From Neobacillus bataviensis (GTDB taxonomy: Bacteria; Bacillota; Bacilli; Bacillales_B; DSM-18226): 64,000 bases of DNA. Made by a program: the position numbers and the translations under genes. Every line of letters starts with the position of its first letter. Position 1 is the stretch's first letter. The notes below the pieces were generated by a model. That model had not been told where the DNA came from and did no database searches. It saw only the letters and a list, made by a program, of their open reading frames with translations. The stretch is from NCBI RefSeq assembly GCF_019969725.1, contig NZ_JAHXYW010000003.1, positions 1-64,000 on the forward strand, read 5' to 3'. Positions 26,745 to 35,074 of the stretch are shown piece after piece.

Positions 26745-28397
26745 ATGAAAAAGATCACGAAAAAAGAGATGATTGCGTTTGCATCAGGTGATCTGTTTGG
26801 CGGCGGTGCCCAGCTGATCATTGGCTTTTTCTATTTAAGATTTTTGACAGATGTTGTCCGCATTAATCCTGTTCTTGCTGGAACCGTTATTTTAGTATCC
26901 AAAATATGGGATGCTATTGCTGATCCTGTAATGGGAGTTGTGACAGATAATACGCGAACAAGGTTTGGCCGAAGAAAACCTTATATATTAGCGGGTTTTT
27001 TTCTCATCGTCATTGCCTTTACGCTCCTCTGGTTTGCGCCGAATTTTGATAGTATACTAGGGAAATTTTTATTTGTGTTGTTTAGTTACATCTTTTACTC
27101 AACCGTTTCTACGATTGTAACGATTCCTTATACTGCCTTTTCAAGTGAAATTAGTCAAGACATAAAAGAGCGCGATCAGGTGAACGGAACTCGCTTATTT
27201 TTCTCGCAGGTTTCCTCCTTGATTGGTGCAGTCTTACCGATGGTTATTGTAGGGATGTTTCCTGAGAAAACAGGGTATTTATTCATGGGGCTTATTTTCA
27301 GTATTTTCTATGCTATTCCCTATCTTGGGATATTTCTTTTGTGCGAAGAGCGTGTACCTATTCCTAAAGAAAAGCGCCGGTTTAGCTTAACCGAAATCAT
27401 TTCTCCTTTTCGAGTAAAAACGTATCGCTCCTTAATGGGGATGTATTTATCCGCCTTTTTCGTCATGGATGTAGTAAGCGCCGTTTTTACGTACTATATG
27501 ACCTATTTGATTCATCGAGAAGATTTACTCGAATTTGTACTCGGGACCATGCTCATTACGCAAATCATCATGTTGTTTTTTGTCGTCATGCTTGCTGGAA
27601 AGATAGGTAAGCCGAAAACATACATGATTGGCGCAGCGATTTTTATTGTTGGCACAGTTGCTCTTGGGTTTTACCGTAACAGTTGGCCGATTGAAACGAT
27701 ATTTATGATATCGGCAGTTGTTGGGTTAGGGTTGACGGCTTGTATTGTGATTCCGTGGGTGATGTTTCCTGACGTTACCGATGTGTCGCTATTAGCATTT
27801 GGTGAGCGTCGAAGTGGCTCATTTGCCGGATTTATGGCATTTTTACGAAAGGTATCTTCCGCTTTTGGTATCTGGACGATTGGTTTAATGCTTCAACTTT
27901 CTGGCTATATGCAGCCGGGTGAGATGATTATCCCTAAAAATGCAACCGCTTTCATCAATAAAGAAGCGATGTTAATAGTTGATTTGCAAAATGATGGAAA
28001 CGATGATATTCGAATCGATATGAAAATGCAACAAGTTGAATTGCTGACAAATGAAAAAATGGACTATGTTTTTGACAAAGATGTCTTGAAAATACGCCTA
28101 AATAATGAACAGAAAGACAGTATGATTGTCGAGAAGGGACTGAAAGTAACCGATGTTTACGATTTCAGTAAGAATTCAACTTTAAAATCGGTAAATTTCT
28201 ATAATCAGCCGGAGTCATTTATGACAGGATTGCGAATCATTATCTTTGTCTTGCCGTCGCTTTTACTATTGTTAGCTATTTTTATCGCTCGAAATTATCC
28301 GCTAAGCCGTACTATTCACGAAAGGCTTTTAAAATTTTACGAACAAAAGAATAAAAACAAGGAAGAGGAAGAAGAACTGAAAAAATGGTTAGTTTAG
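26745..28397 (+). CDS. GPH-family sugar:cation symporter with extra C-terminal extracytoplasmic domain
   Basis: 550 aa. The glycoside-pentoside-hexuronide transporter pattern is clear: FASGDLFGGGAQLIIGFFYLRFLTD, KIWDAIADPVMGVVTDNTRTRFGRRKPYIL, IPYTAFSSEISQDIKERDQVNG. Family members are usually 440-480 aa. Here about 100 polar residues (about 397-495, with VDLQNDGNDDIRIDMKMQQ and a beta-strand-like run) are inserted between the last two membrane segments, with a final helix at 500-520 and a charged tail. The insertion may bind substrate outside the cell. It probably imports oligosaccharide or glycoside for the enzymes around it; its 3' end overlaps the frame of the hydrolase RBS. Confidence 0.85.
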   Translation: MKKITKKEMIAFASGDLFGGGAQLIIGFFYLRFLTDVVRINPVLAGTVILVSKIWDAIADPVMGVVTDNTRTRFGRRKPYILAGFFLIVIAFTLLWFAPNFDSILGKFLFVLFSYIFYSTVSTIVTIPYTAFSSEISQDIKERDQVNGTRLFFSQVSSLIGAVLPMVIVGMFPEKTGYLFMGLIFSIFYAIPYLGIFLLCEERVPIPKEKRRFSLTEIISPFRVKTYRSLMGMYLSAFFVMDVVSAVFTYYMTYLIHREDLLEFVLGTMLITQIIMLFFVVMLAGKIGKPKTYMIGAAIFIVGTVALGFYRNSWPIETIFMISAVVGLGLTACIVIPWVMFPDVTDVSLLAFGERRSGSFAGFMAFLRKVSSAFGIWTIGLMLQLSGYMQPGEMIIPKNATAFINKEAMLIVDLQNDGNDDIRIDMKMQQVELLTNEKMDYVFDKDVLKIRLNNEQKDSMIVEKGLKVTDVYDFSKNSTLKSVNFYNQPESFMTGLRIIIFVLPSLLLLLAIFIARNYPLSRTIHERLLKFYEQKNKNKEEEEELKKWLV

Positions 28398-28411
28398 TTT
28401 GGAGGATGCCA

Positions 28412-29485
28412 ATGGATCAGTTGTTTCCAAAAATATTAGAGTTAGCTGATGCGACCACGAAACGTCTTGTACCGGAGAAATTACCGTGGATGTGGGGGGA
28501 AGGGTTACTGATGCACGCTCTTGGTCAGCTGAACGACCTTTTAGGTGATGCGCGTTATACAGATTACATCAAACGATACGTTGACTTTCATCTAAAAAAA
28601 GGGCTTCGCGTTGATCAGTCGGATACGTTAGCGCCGATTTTGGCGACGTATTATTTAAGTAAACATTTTGAAAATGAAGACTATCGTTCGGTAACTGATC
28701 GAGGCCTTACCTATATTAAACACTCAAAAAAAATTATCCACAATATGCCAAACCATCTGGGTCACTCACTTGAAGGAAAATTTTATCCGAAAAGTATTTG
28801 GGTCGACTCGATAATGATGTACGGAGTGTTTACTAGTCTTTATGCGAGAGAACAAGAAGAAGAGTGGCTTATGGAGTTTGCTAAAATTCAGCCAGAGCTA
28901 TTCGAAAAATATTTGAAAGCTCCGGACGACAAATTGTTTGTTCATAGCTATTGGGTTCGGTTAAAAAAGCAGTATCCACAAAAGCTTTATTGGGGGAGAG
29001 GGAACGGCTGGGTTGTCGGTGCGCTGCCAATGTTAATAGATAACTTGGAAAACGGTCAAGAGCGCAACAAAGCAATCCGTATTTTACAAGAATTAAGCGA
29101 GGCATTAATTTCTTATCAACGACCAGATGGCTATTTTGAAACATTGCTTAACAAACCAGGAACAACCAAAAAAGAAAGTAGCGCAACAGCTTTAATTGCC
29201 TCGGGGTGGATGCACGGTGTTCGTTCTGGTTACCTCGATCGCAACTATTTGGAACCTGGTTTGAAGGCGTTTAAGGCAGTCGCCGCTGATTTAGATTTCC
29301 GAGATGGACTCATCAGTTTAGGACATATTAGCGGTCCGACGATTCCAATTCCTATTTTTCCAAAGTTAGGCTACAAGCTGCAATATACGTTTCAAAGATC
29401 AAGAGACTGGAGCTACGGACTTGCTGCATTATTTTTTGCAGGAATTGAATATAAAAAATTGATCATTGAAGGAGTAATCAAATGA
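28412..29485 (+). CDS. Glycoside hydrolase family 88/105 (unsaturated glucuronyl/rhamnogalacturonyl hydrolase-like)
   Basis: ~357 aa (alpha/alpha)6-barrel protein. The N-terminal LPWMWGEGLLMHAL, the KSIWVDSIMMYGVF segment with the catalytic-type Asp, YWGRGNGWVVGALPML, and KESSATALIASGWMHGVR are characteristic of YteR/YesR-type GH105. These hydrate the double bond left by polysaccharide lyases and release a keto sugar. Frames open at 28385 and 28406, but TTGGAGG is six bases before ATG 28412, which is chosen. It closes the cluster and acts in the cytoplasm. Confidence 0.88.
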   Translation: MDQLFPKILELADATTKRLVPEKLPWMWGEGLLMHALGQLNDLLGDARYTDYIKRYVDFHLKKGLRVDQSDTLAPILATYYLSKHFENEDYRSVTDRGLTYIKHSKKIIHNMPNHLGHSLEGKFYPKSIWVDSIMMYGVFTSLYAREQEEEWLMEFAKIQPELFEKYLKAPDDKLFVHSYWVRLKKQYPQKLYWGRGNGWVVGALPMLIDNLENGQERNKAIRILQELSEALISYQRPDGYFETLLNKPGTTKKESSATALIASGWMHGVRSGYLDRNYLEPGLKAFKAVAADLDFRDGLISLGHISGPTIPIPIFPKLGYKLQYTFQRSRDWSYGLAALFFAGIEYKKLIIEGVIK

Positions 29486-29506
29486 AACTTGACCTTACTT
29501 GTCATT

Positions 29507-29560
29507 GAGTTTAGCGTTTTTTTATTGTCCCATAATTCCGGAATAACAAACGTCAAATCA
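29507..29560. repeat. Short repeats matching the other edge of the carbohydrate cluster
   Basis: GAGTTTAGCGTTTTT (29507-29521) is the exact reverse complement of 21796-21810. AACGTCAAATCA (29549-29560) is a direct copy of 21785-21796. The pair encloses the five-gene cluster (22.4-29.5 kb). Confidence 0.65.
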
Positions 29561-29607
29561 TAGTAAATTTTATAGATTCTCCAATTTTAATAAAGGGGTT
29601 TTATAAA

Positions 29608-30378
29608 ATGAATCGATCAAATCTACGAATTATTGATCTAAGTGTGCCATTGGACAATAAAGCAAAAGAGCCATTTCCACCGGAGATTATCTATGAATCG
29701 CATGAACAGGGAGCAAAGCAGGCCGCTCAAGTTTTAGGTTTGAAACCTAGTGATTTCCCTGACAATGCGGCCTGGGCTGTCGAAACAGTTACGTTAACCA
29801 CACATACCGGTACACATGTGGATGCTCCTTGGCATTACGCTGCCACTACTGCAGGTAATCCGTCTCGAACGATTGATGAACTTCCCCTGGAATGGTTCTA
29901 CGGCAATGGTGTTCTTTTTGATTTTAGTCAGAAACCACCAGGGTACGAGATTGTGATTAGTGATTTTGTAAAACAACTGGGAGAAATGGACTACCAATTG
30001 CAGCCGTACGATATAGTCCTGGTCCGAACAGATGCAGATAAAAAATATTATCAAGAAAATTATGCGGCTGTCCATGCAGGTGTTTCCGCGGATGCAACCA
30101 GATGGCTGATTGATAAAGGGATTAAGGTAATGGGAACGGATGGATGGGGATGGGATATTCCGCTCTATAAACAAGCCGAAGATTATAAAAATAATCCGCG
30201 CGATGGAGTCCTTTGGGCGGCCCATTATGTTGGAAAAGAGGCTGAGTACTGTCAAATAGAAAAATTAGCAAACCTGGAATTACTCCCACAAAGATATGGC
30301 TTTAAAGTAGCCGTATTTCCGATAAAAATAAAAGGAGCCAGCGCAGGGTGGGCTCGGCCAGTTGCTATATTTGAGTAG
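29608..30378 (+). CDS. Cyclase family protein (kynurenine formamidase-like metal hydrolase)
   Basis: 256 aa. The family motif HTGTHVDAPWHY (HxGTHxDxPxH) gives the metal ligands; upstream RIIDLSVPLD and downstream DIVLVRTDADKKYY fit the cyclase/formamidase fold. Members hydrolyse N-formylkynurenine, isatin or similar amides and lactams. The long segment around 160-230 (IKVMGTDGWGWDIP) resembles the larger cyclase subtypes rather than KynB. It is separated from the carbohydrate cluster by 122 bases containing the boundary repeats and has its own AAAGGGG site, so it may be an independent gene. Confidence 0.82.
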   Translation: MNRSNLRIIDLSVPLDNKAKEPFPPEIIYESHEQGAKQAAQVLGLKPSDFPDNAAWAVETVTLTTHTGTHVDAPWHYAATTAGNPSRTIDELPLEWFYGNGVLFDFSQKPPGYEIVISDFVKQLGEMDYQLQPYDIVLVRTDADKKYYQENYAAVHAGVSADATRWLIDKGIKVMGTDGWGWDIPLYKQAEDYKNNPRDGVLWAAHYVGKEAEYCQIEKLANLELLPQRYGFKVAVFPIKIKGASAGWARPVAIFE

Positions 30379-30461
30379 GTTTTGTCAAGGTCTAGTCCAC
30401 TGCAACCACAAGTAATTTTCCTCATTAAAAAATTGTTTATTCTTTTTTTGAAAACTTTGTC

Positions 30462-30490
30462 TTGATTATTATCAAAAACCATTATAGAAT
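30462..30490 (+). promoter_or_regulatory. SigA-type promoter of the T-box/leuA transcript
   Basis: TTGATT (30462-30467), 17-base spacer, TAGAAT (30485-30490), about 45 bases upstream of the T-box stem I. Confidence 0.65.
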
Positions 30491-30534
30491 AAGAAAAATC
30501 GAAAAATTCAAAATTAAACACAATGATTGGGATT

Positions 30535-30755
30535 ATTAAGGAATATTTATTGCTAAGAGAGCTGTCGGCTGGTGAAAGACAGTCAATAAATTCCCCAACT
30601 CGCCCAGGAGTGGTAAGGCTGATAGGTAGGCCTTAACGGTTGACCACCGTCATCAAGTCGTAAAGTGGATTCGTATAGTTCTTATTCGAATCAAAAAGAG
30701 TGGTACCACGTAGGCAAAGCCTGTCGTCTCTTATGAGATGATAGGCTTTTTTATT
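30535..30755 (+). promoter_or_regulatory. T-box leader riboswitch
   Basis: The AGAGAG, GGCTGGTGAAA and AACTCGCCCAGGAGT segments are typical of T-box stem I/II. The T-box itself reads AGTGGTACCACG (30699-30710). It is followed by a terminator AGCCTGTC...GATAGGCT plus T-run (30718-30752). Stem I is closed by GGAATATTTATTG with CAATAAATTCC. Uncharged tRNA binding would favour the antiterminator and let leuA be transcribed. Leucine is inferred from the downstream gene; I could not fix the specifier codon. Confidence 0.88.
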
Positions 30756-30784
30756 TTTAAAAAAATGAAAAGGTGGCCGTGACG

Positions 30785-32488
30785 ATGAAAAATGTTGAAA
30801 AGTATACAAGAGGATATTTTATGCCCCCGGTGAAAAGTATGAAATGGACACAAAAAGAATACATAACAGAAGCTCCGACTTGGTGCAGTGTGGATCTAAG
30901 AGATGGAAATCAGGCACTGATCATTCCAATGAGCCTTGAAGAGAAGCTGGAATATTTTCAAATGCTTGTTGAAGTGGGCTTCAAGGAAATCGAAGTTGGC
31001 TTTCCTGCTGCATCTGAAACGGAATTTGCTTTTTTACGCACGTTGATTGAGCAGGATTTGATTCCGGAGGATGTTACGGTCCAAGTTTTAACACAATCAA
31101 GAGACCATATTATTGAAAAAACCTTTGAAGCCCTCCGCGGAGTGAACAAGGCAGTAGTCCACCTTTACAATTCAACATCTGTAGCACAGCGGGAGCAGGT
31201 ATTTAGAAAACCGCAAGAAGAAATCATCGACATTGCGGTAACCGGTGCGAAATTGCTGCAAAAATATGCGGCGGAAACGGAAGGGAACTTCCAGTTTCAA
31301 TATTCTCCTGAAAGCTTCACAGGTACAGAGATGGAGTTCGCGCTTGAAATATGCAACCGGGTGTTAGATATTTGGCAGCCTACAGCTGATAACAAGGTGA
31401 TTATCAACCTTCCAGCGACGGTGTCCATGTCTATGCCACACGTTTACGCAAGCCAGATTGAATTTATGAGTGACCATTTACACTACCGGGAAAACGTAAT
31501 CCTGTCACTTCATCCACACAATGACAGAGGAACAGGTGTGGCCGATGCAGAGTTAGGAATGCTGGCAGGGGCACAGAGAGTCGAAGGAACACTGTTTGGA
31601 AATGGGGAAAGAACAGGCAACGTCGACATCGTCACACTTGCCATCAACATGTTTTCGCATGGGGTGGACCCGAAGCTTCATTTTGAAAATATCCGTGAAA
31701 TTATGGAAAAATATGAGAAATTGACGAGAATGAGGGTGCATGAAAGACACCCATATGCTGGTGAACTTGTCTTTACGGCCTTCTCAGGCTCCCATCAGGA
31801 TGCCATTGCCAAAGGAATGAAATGGCGTGAAGATGAAGAGCGGCAGTATTGGACCGTACCGTATCTATTAATTGATCCTATGGATATTGGCAGAGAGTAT
31901 GAAGGGGATATCATCCGCATTAACAGCCAATCCGGAAAGGGCGGCATTGGGTATATACTGGAGCAGCATTATGGGTTTGATCTTCCTGCTAAAATGCGTG
32001 AAAGCTTTGGATATAGCGTGAAAAATGTATCGGACCGCCTTCACAAGGAGCTCATGCCGAATGAAATCCTTGAAATATTCCAGGAACAGTATGTGAATAT
32101 CCATACCCCTGCAGAGTTTATCAAATACAGATCGACACAAAAGGAACACTACGAAACAATCGTTTCCGTCCGGATCGACAACGAAGTTCATGAATTTATC
32201 GGTACGGGGAATGGAAAACTGGATGCCATCAGCAACGTTATTCAAACCAAACTGGGCATCCATTATAAAGACTTAGTCTATAAGGAACATGCGCTCGAAA
32301 TAGGCTCACAATCTAACGCTGTATCGTATGTTGGTGTTACTGCCGAGAATGGTGCGGTTTATTGGGGCTGCGGAATTGACGCTGATATTATGACGTCCTC
32401 AGTAAAAGCATTGTTTAGTGCCATTAATAACATGATTACAAGCGAAAATCTTGCAATTGAAGGAAGATTTTCAATTTCAAAAAAATAA
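30785..32488 (+). CDS. leuA: 2-isopropylmalate synthase
   Basis: ~567 aa, the long LeuA type seen in yeast and actinobacteria. The DRE-TIM barrel begins with CSVDLRDGNQAL (metal Asp and catalytic Arg). HPHNDRGTGVADAELG holds the metal histidines, then GNGERTGNVDIVTLA. The C-terminal regulatory LeuA dimer domain runs from about residue 430 to the end. It condenses acetyl-CoA with 2-oxoisovalerate, the first step of leucine synthesis. An in-frame GTG at 30773 exists, but AGGTGG is eight bases before ATG 30785. No other leu genes follow; the gene is controlled by the T-box upstream. Confidence 0.93.
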   Translation: MKNVEKYTRGYFMPPVKSMKWTQKEYITEAPTWCSVDLRDGNQALIIPMSLEEKLEYFQMLVEVGFKEIEVGFPAASETEFAFLRTLIEQDLIPEDVTVQVLTQSRDHIIEKTFEALRGVNKAVVHLYNSTSVAQREQVFRKPQEEIIDIAVTGAKLLQKYAAETEGNFQFQYSPESFTGTEMEFALEICNRVLDIWQPTADNKVIINLPATVSMSMPHVYASQIEFMSDHLHYRENVILSLHPHNDRGTGVADAELGMLAGAQRVEGTLFGNGERTGNVDIVTLAINMFSHGVDPKLHFENIREIMEKYEKLTRMRVHERHPYAGELVFTAFSGSHQDAIAKGMKWREDEERQYWTVPYLLIDPMDIGREYEGDIIRINSQSGKGGIGYILEQHYGFDLPAKMRESFGYSVKNVSDRLHKELMPNEILEIFQEQYVNIHTPAEFIKYRSTQKEHYETIVSVRIDNEVHEFIGTGNGKLDAISNVIQTKLGIHYKDLVYKEHALEIGSQSNAVSYVGVTAENGAVYWGCGIDADIMTSSVKALFSAINNMITSENLAIEGRFSISKK

Positions 32489-32497
32489 AAAACGACT

Positions 32498-32529
32498 AAA
32501 AGGCCTGTTACGTAAAGCAGGCCTTTTTG
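32498..32529 (+). terminator. Rho-independent terminator of leuA
   Basis: Stem AGGCCTG / CAGGCCT (32501-32507 with 32518-32524), followed by TTTTT. Confidence 0.88.
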
Positions 32530-32650
32530 TTATTTACTTTTTTTGGTATCTACAAAAATGAAGCATTTTGTAATAAACTTAACATTATATTGATATAACA
32601 AAAATATATAATATAGTCTTTCACTAAGTCTAAATTTCAAGGGAGACATC

Positions 32651-33646
32651 ATGATTCCAAAAGTGCCTTGGAAACTAAATATTTCATTGGAAAATGCCAG
32701 TCCATTTCGCTATGGATTTTTTATCATATTATTTCTCTTACCATTTATTAATTATCACTTTACCCTCTCAAAGGAAGTTGAATTGTTTCCCCTTTATCTG
32801 ATTGCCCCCATATTTTTAGGGATCGGATTTTGGGACAAATCAAAGTTGTTTTTAGTTTTCTTTTCAACTGTTATCGTTATTTTTCGACTGTACCTTTCTC
32901 AAGAGCCAACAAGTAACATTATAAATTTTATCATTCTAACATTTGTGTACATTTTGATCACATTTATTTCGGTTCATTTAACAAAAATTTACCGAAAATC
33001 CAACCGAAATAAATTAGAATTCATATTATCGCTTGCAAAATCGCTGGATTCAAGAGATCCTTACACGGCAAGTCATTCTGAAAAGGTAGCCAAGTATGCA
33101 TTGATGATTGCAAAAGAACTGAAATTATCAAATCGTCAGTGTGAAGCAGTCTATATTGGCGGTTTACTGCATGATATAGGAAAAATTGGTGTTCCCGAAC
33201 ATATTTTATTGAAACCAAGCCAATTAACCAATGAGGAATTCGACGTTATTAAAAAGCATCCTGTTATTGGGTATAAAACGATGGAACATGTTTCTTCATT
33301 TAAAGAAAATGGCGTATTGGATATGGTTCTCTATCATCATGAAAGGTACGATGGGAAAGGTTATCCATACGGAAAAAAGGGAGAAGAGATTCCATTAGCC
33401 GCCCGTATTATTGCAGTTGCCGACACGTTTGATGCCATGACCACTAGAAGAGTTTACCGAAATCATATGGATTTGGAATATGTGTATAATGAGATTAACT
33501 CTAATAAGGGGCTGCAATTTGACCCTTTAATTGCAGATGTCTTTTTAAAGATATTGAAAAGGCAAGGAACAAAGATATTGACGGATACTTCGGACGAATT
33601 GGATAAAGAAGGGATGAACTTAATCCTGAATGAACAGTTTGGGTGA
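32651..33646 (+). CDS. Membrane-anchored HD-GYP domain protein
   Basis: 331 aa. Four or five N-terminal hydrophobic segments (about 20-120) precede a cytosolic HD-GYP domain with LLHDIGKIGVPEHIL (HD), HHERYDGKGYP (the GYP motif region) and IIAVADTFDAMTTRRVYR. Such domains hydrolyse cyclic di-GMP or related cyclic dinucleotides. No separate sensor domain is recognisable, so the membrane part may be the sensor. It is a single gene, with GGGAG before the start and a strong terminator immediately after the stop. Confidence 0.9.
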   Translation: MIPKVPWKLNISLENASPFRYGFFIILFLLPFINYHFTLSKEVELFPLYLIAPIFLGIGFWDKSKLFLVFFSTVIVIFRLYLSQEPTSNIINFIILTFVYILITFISVHLTKIYRKSNRNKLEFILSLAKSLDSRDPYTASHSEKVAKYALMIAKELKLSNRQCEAVYIGGLLHDIGKIGVPEHILLKPSQLTNEEFDVIKKHPVIGYKTMEHVSSFKENGVLDMVLYHHERYDGKGYPYGKKGEEIPLAARIIAVADTFDAMTTRRVYRNHMDLEYVYNEINSNKGLQFDPLIADVFLKILKRQGTKILTDTSDELDKEGMNLILNEQFG

Positions 33647-33656
33647 ATCAAATTAG

Positions 33657-33688
33657 AGCGTTTCTACATTTGTAGAAACGCTTTTTTG
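33657..33688 (+). terminator. Rho-independent terminator of the HD-GYP gene
   Basis: Perfect 11-bp stem AGCGTTTCTAC / GTAGAAACGCT, loop ATTT, T-run. Confidence 0.92.
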
Positions 33689-33778
33689 CTATCTTTTTTA
33701 AATTATGAACAATGTGTACCCGTTTGCATACACTTTTCATGTAATGGATTAGATTTTTGTTATAGAGGAGATGGAGAA

Positions 33779-34147
33779 ATGAACTTCGAGAGGCAAAAAG
33801 CAAATATGCTGGCAGAAAATATTAAGGACTTTATCCAATTCGTCGATAAAAGTTATCAAAATAAAAACAGCTTTCGCTTTAATAACGATAAATTGTATCA
33901 GGTTAAATTGATAATAGAGGACTTTAAATTCCAAATCATAGCGGATGAACTACTTCGAATAAATGAATTCGACTGGAATGAAAAGTACACTCATTATTTA
34001 GTCAGTCAATTTCAAAAAGGGATCAATATAATTGATGAATTTGTTCATAATAATAACAATGACCTATTCCTCCTAATGGCCAGACTGCACACTTTAAAGA
34101 GCCTAAGTGGTGCTTTTAACCTTCAGGATAATCTAACAGTTGTTTAA
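33779..34147 (+). CDS. Hypothetical protein, 122 aa
   Basis: A helical, soluble protein of no recognised family: KANMLAENIKDFIQFVDKSY, YQVKLIIEDFKFQIIADELL, FQKGINIIDEFVHNN. The frame opens earlier (33686), but that region covers the preceding terminator; AGAGGAG before ATG 33779 decides the start. It ends in LQDNLTVV and is followed by a hairpin. It stands alone between the HD-GYP gene and the converging cortex hydrolase. No function is proposed. Confidence 0.6.
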   Translation: MNFERQKANMLAENIKDFIQFVDKSYQNKNSFRFNNDKLYQVKLIIEDFKFQIIADELLRINEFDWNEKYTHYLVSQFQKGINIIDEFVHNNNNDLFLLMARLHTLKSLSGAFNLQDNLTVV

Positions 34148-34154
34148 AAATAAA

Positions 34155-34184
34155 AAAGCCTGTAAACAGGAGTTTACAAGCTGA
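34155..34184. terminator. Hairpin between converging genes
   Basis: GCcTGTAAAC / GTTTACAaGC with loop AGGA; A-run on the left serves the minus-strand gene. Confidence 0.55.
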
Positions 34185-34194
34185 AACCAATTTA

Positions 34195-34839
34195 TTATTT
34201 TGCAAATACATGATGCCCAATGGTTTTCACAACGGTACGTGTTCGAATCCACTTATCGGATGTAATTTTTGGATTATAAAAATATAGGGAATCACTTAAA
34301 CGATCTGTTCTTGTTAGAGCTTCTTCAACCGCTCGCTTCGAGTCATCTGATGCCGGTTTATTTATTTCCCCGTTTTGGACTGGTGAAAAGGCATAGACAT
34401 CGCCTACGACTTGTTTAATAACACCCGTAACGGTGTTTGGAAATTGAGGAGAATCAACGCGGTTTAATACGACTGTTGCAACAGCTAGTTTTCCTTCATA
34501 GGATTCACCTTTTGCTTCCGCTTCGACTAACCGTGCAAATAAATCTTTCTCTTCATTAGAAATGGAAACAGCCGGCTTTTCAGGTTCTTGTTTAACCGTT
34601 TCAGTTTTCTTTTCTGCCGTTTTTACGTCTGACTCTTTTTTAATGATCTCTATTTTAGGTTTATTATCTTGTTGTGAATCCACAGTGGTTTTGACTTCCT
34701 GTTGTCCAGGCTGATAAAGATTCTCTTCATTTATTACTCGATTTTCGGTAATCGCCTCAACCGGATTATTTTGCTGTATTAAAAAGGTAAATGTAGCTAC
34801 ACAAGCTACAATGATTGTCTTAATAGAAGTTTTTTTCAT
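34195..34839 (-). CDS. Cell wall hydrolase of the SleB/CwlJ family (YkvT-like)
   Basis: 214 aa. N-terminal signal peptide or anchor (TIIVACVATFTFLIQ), then a Lys/Glu-rich linker to about residue 95. The hydrolase_2 domain follows: LFARLVEAEAKGESYEGKLAVA with the catalytic Glu, VLNRVDSPQFPNTVTGVI, and YAFSPVQNG. The family cleaves muramic-lactam peptidoglycan (lytic transglycosylase) during germination. Unlike SleB there is no N-terminal peptidoglycan-binding domain; size and layout resemble B. subtilis YkvT. The start follows GGGAGG. Probably sporulation-expressed, though no sigma-E/G promoter was identified with confidence. Confidence 0.88.
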   Translation of the reverse strand: MKKTSIKTIIVACVATFTFLIQQNNPVEAITENRVINEENLYQPGQQEVKTTVDSQQDNKPKIEIIKKESDVKTAEKKTETVKQEPEKPAVSISNEEKDLFARLVEAEAKGESYEGKLAVATVVLNRVDSPQFPNTVTGVIKQVVGDVYAFSPVQNGEINKPASDDSKRAVEEALTRTDRLSDSLYFYNPKITSDKWIRTRTVVKTIGHHVFAK

Positions 34840-35074
34840 GTGTGCTACCTCCCGGAATTTTTGTCTGATATAACACTAACATGAAAATATACCTGTATTA
34901 CAGAACGGTACGGTTACAAATCTTTATAGTTTGATGTACAACATTACAGGAAAGATGGAAATATGACATTGAGCCTATATTCCTGTCATATTCTAGGAAA
35001 TTGTACGAAATAGAGGAAGAACCTGCCATAAAAAAATACTGCAGCTAAAGATAGCATGCAGCATTTTCTAGTAT

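Noticed and set aside
29794..30255. 153-aa minus-strand frame
   Set aside because: Antisense to the cyclase-family gene with its intact HTGTHVDAPWH motif.
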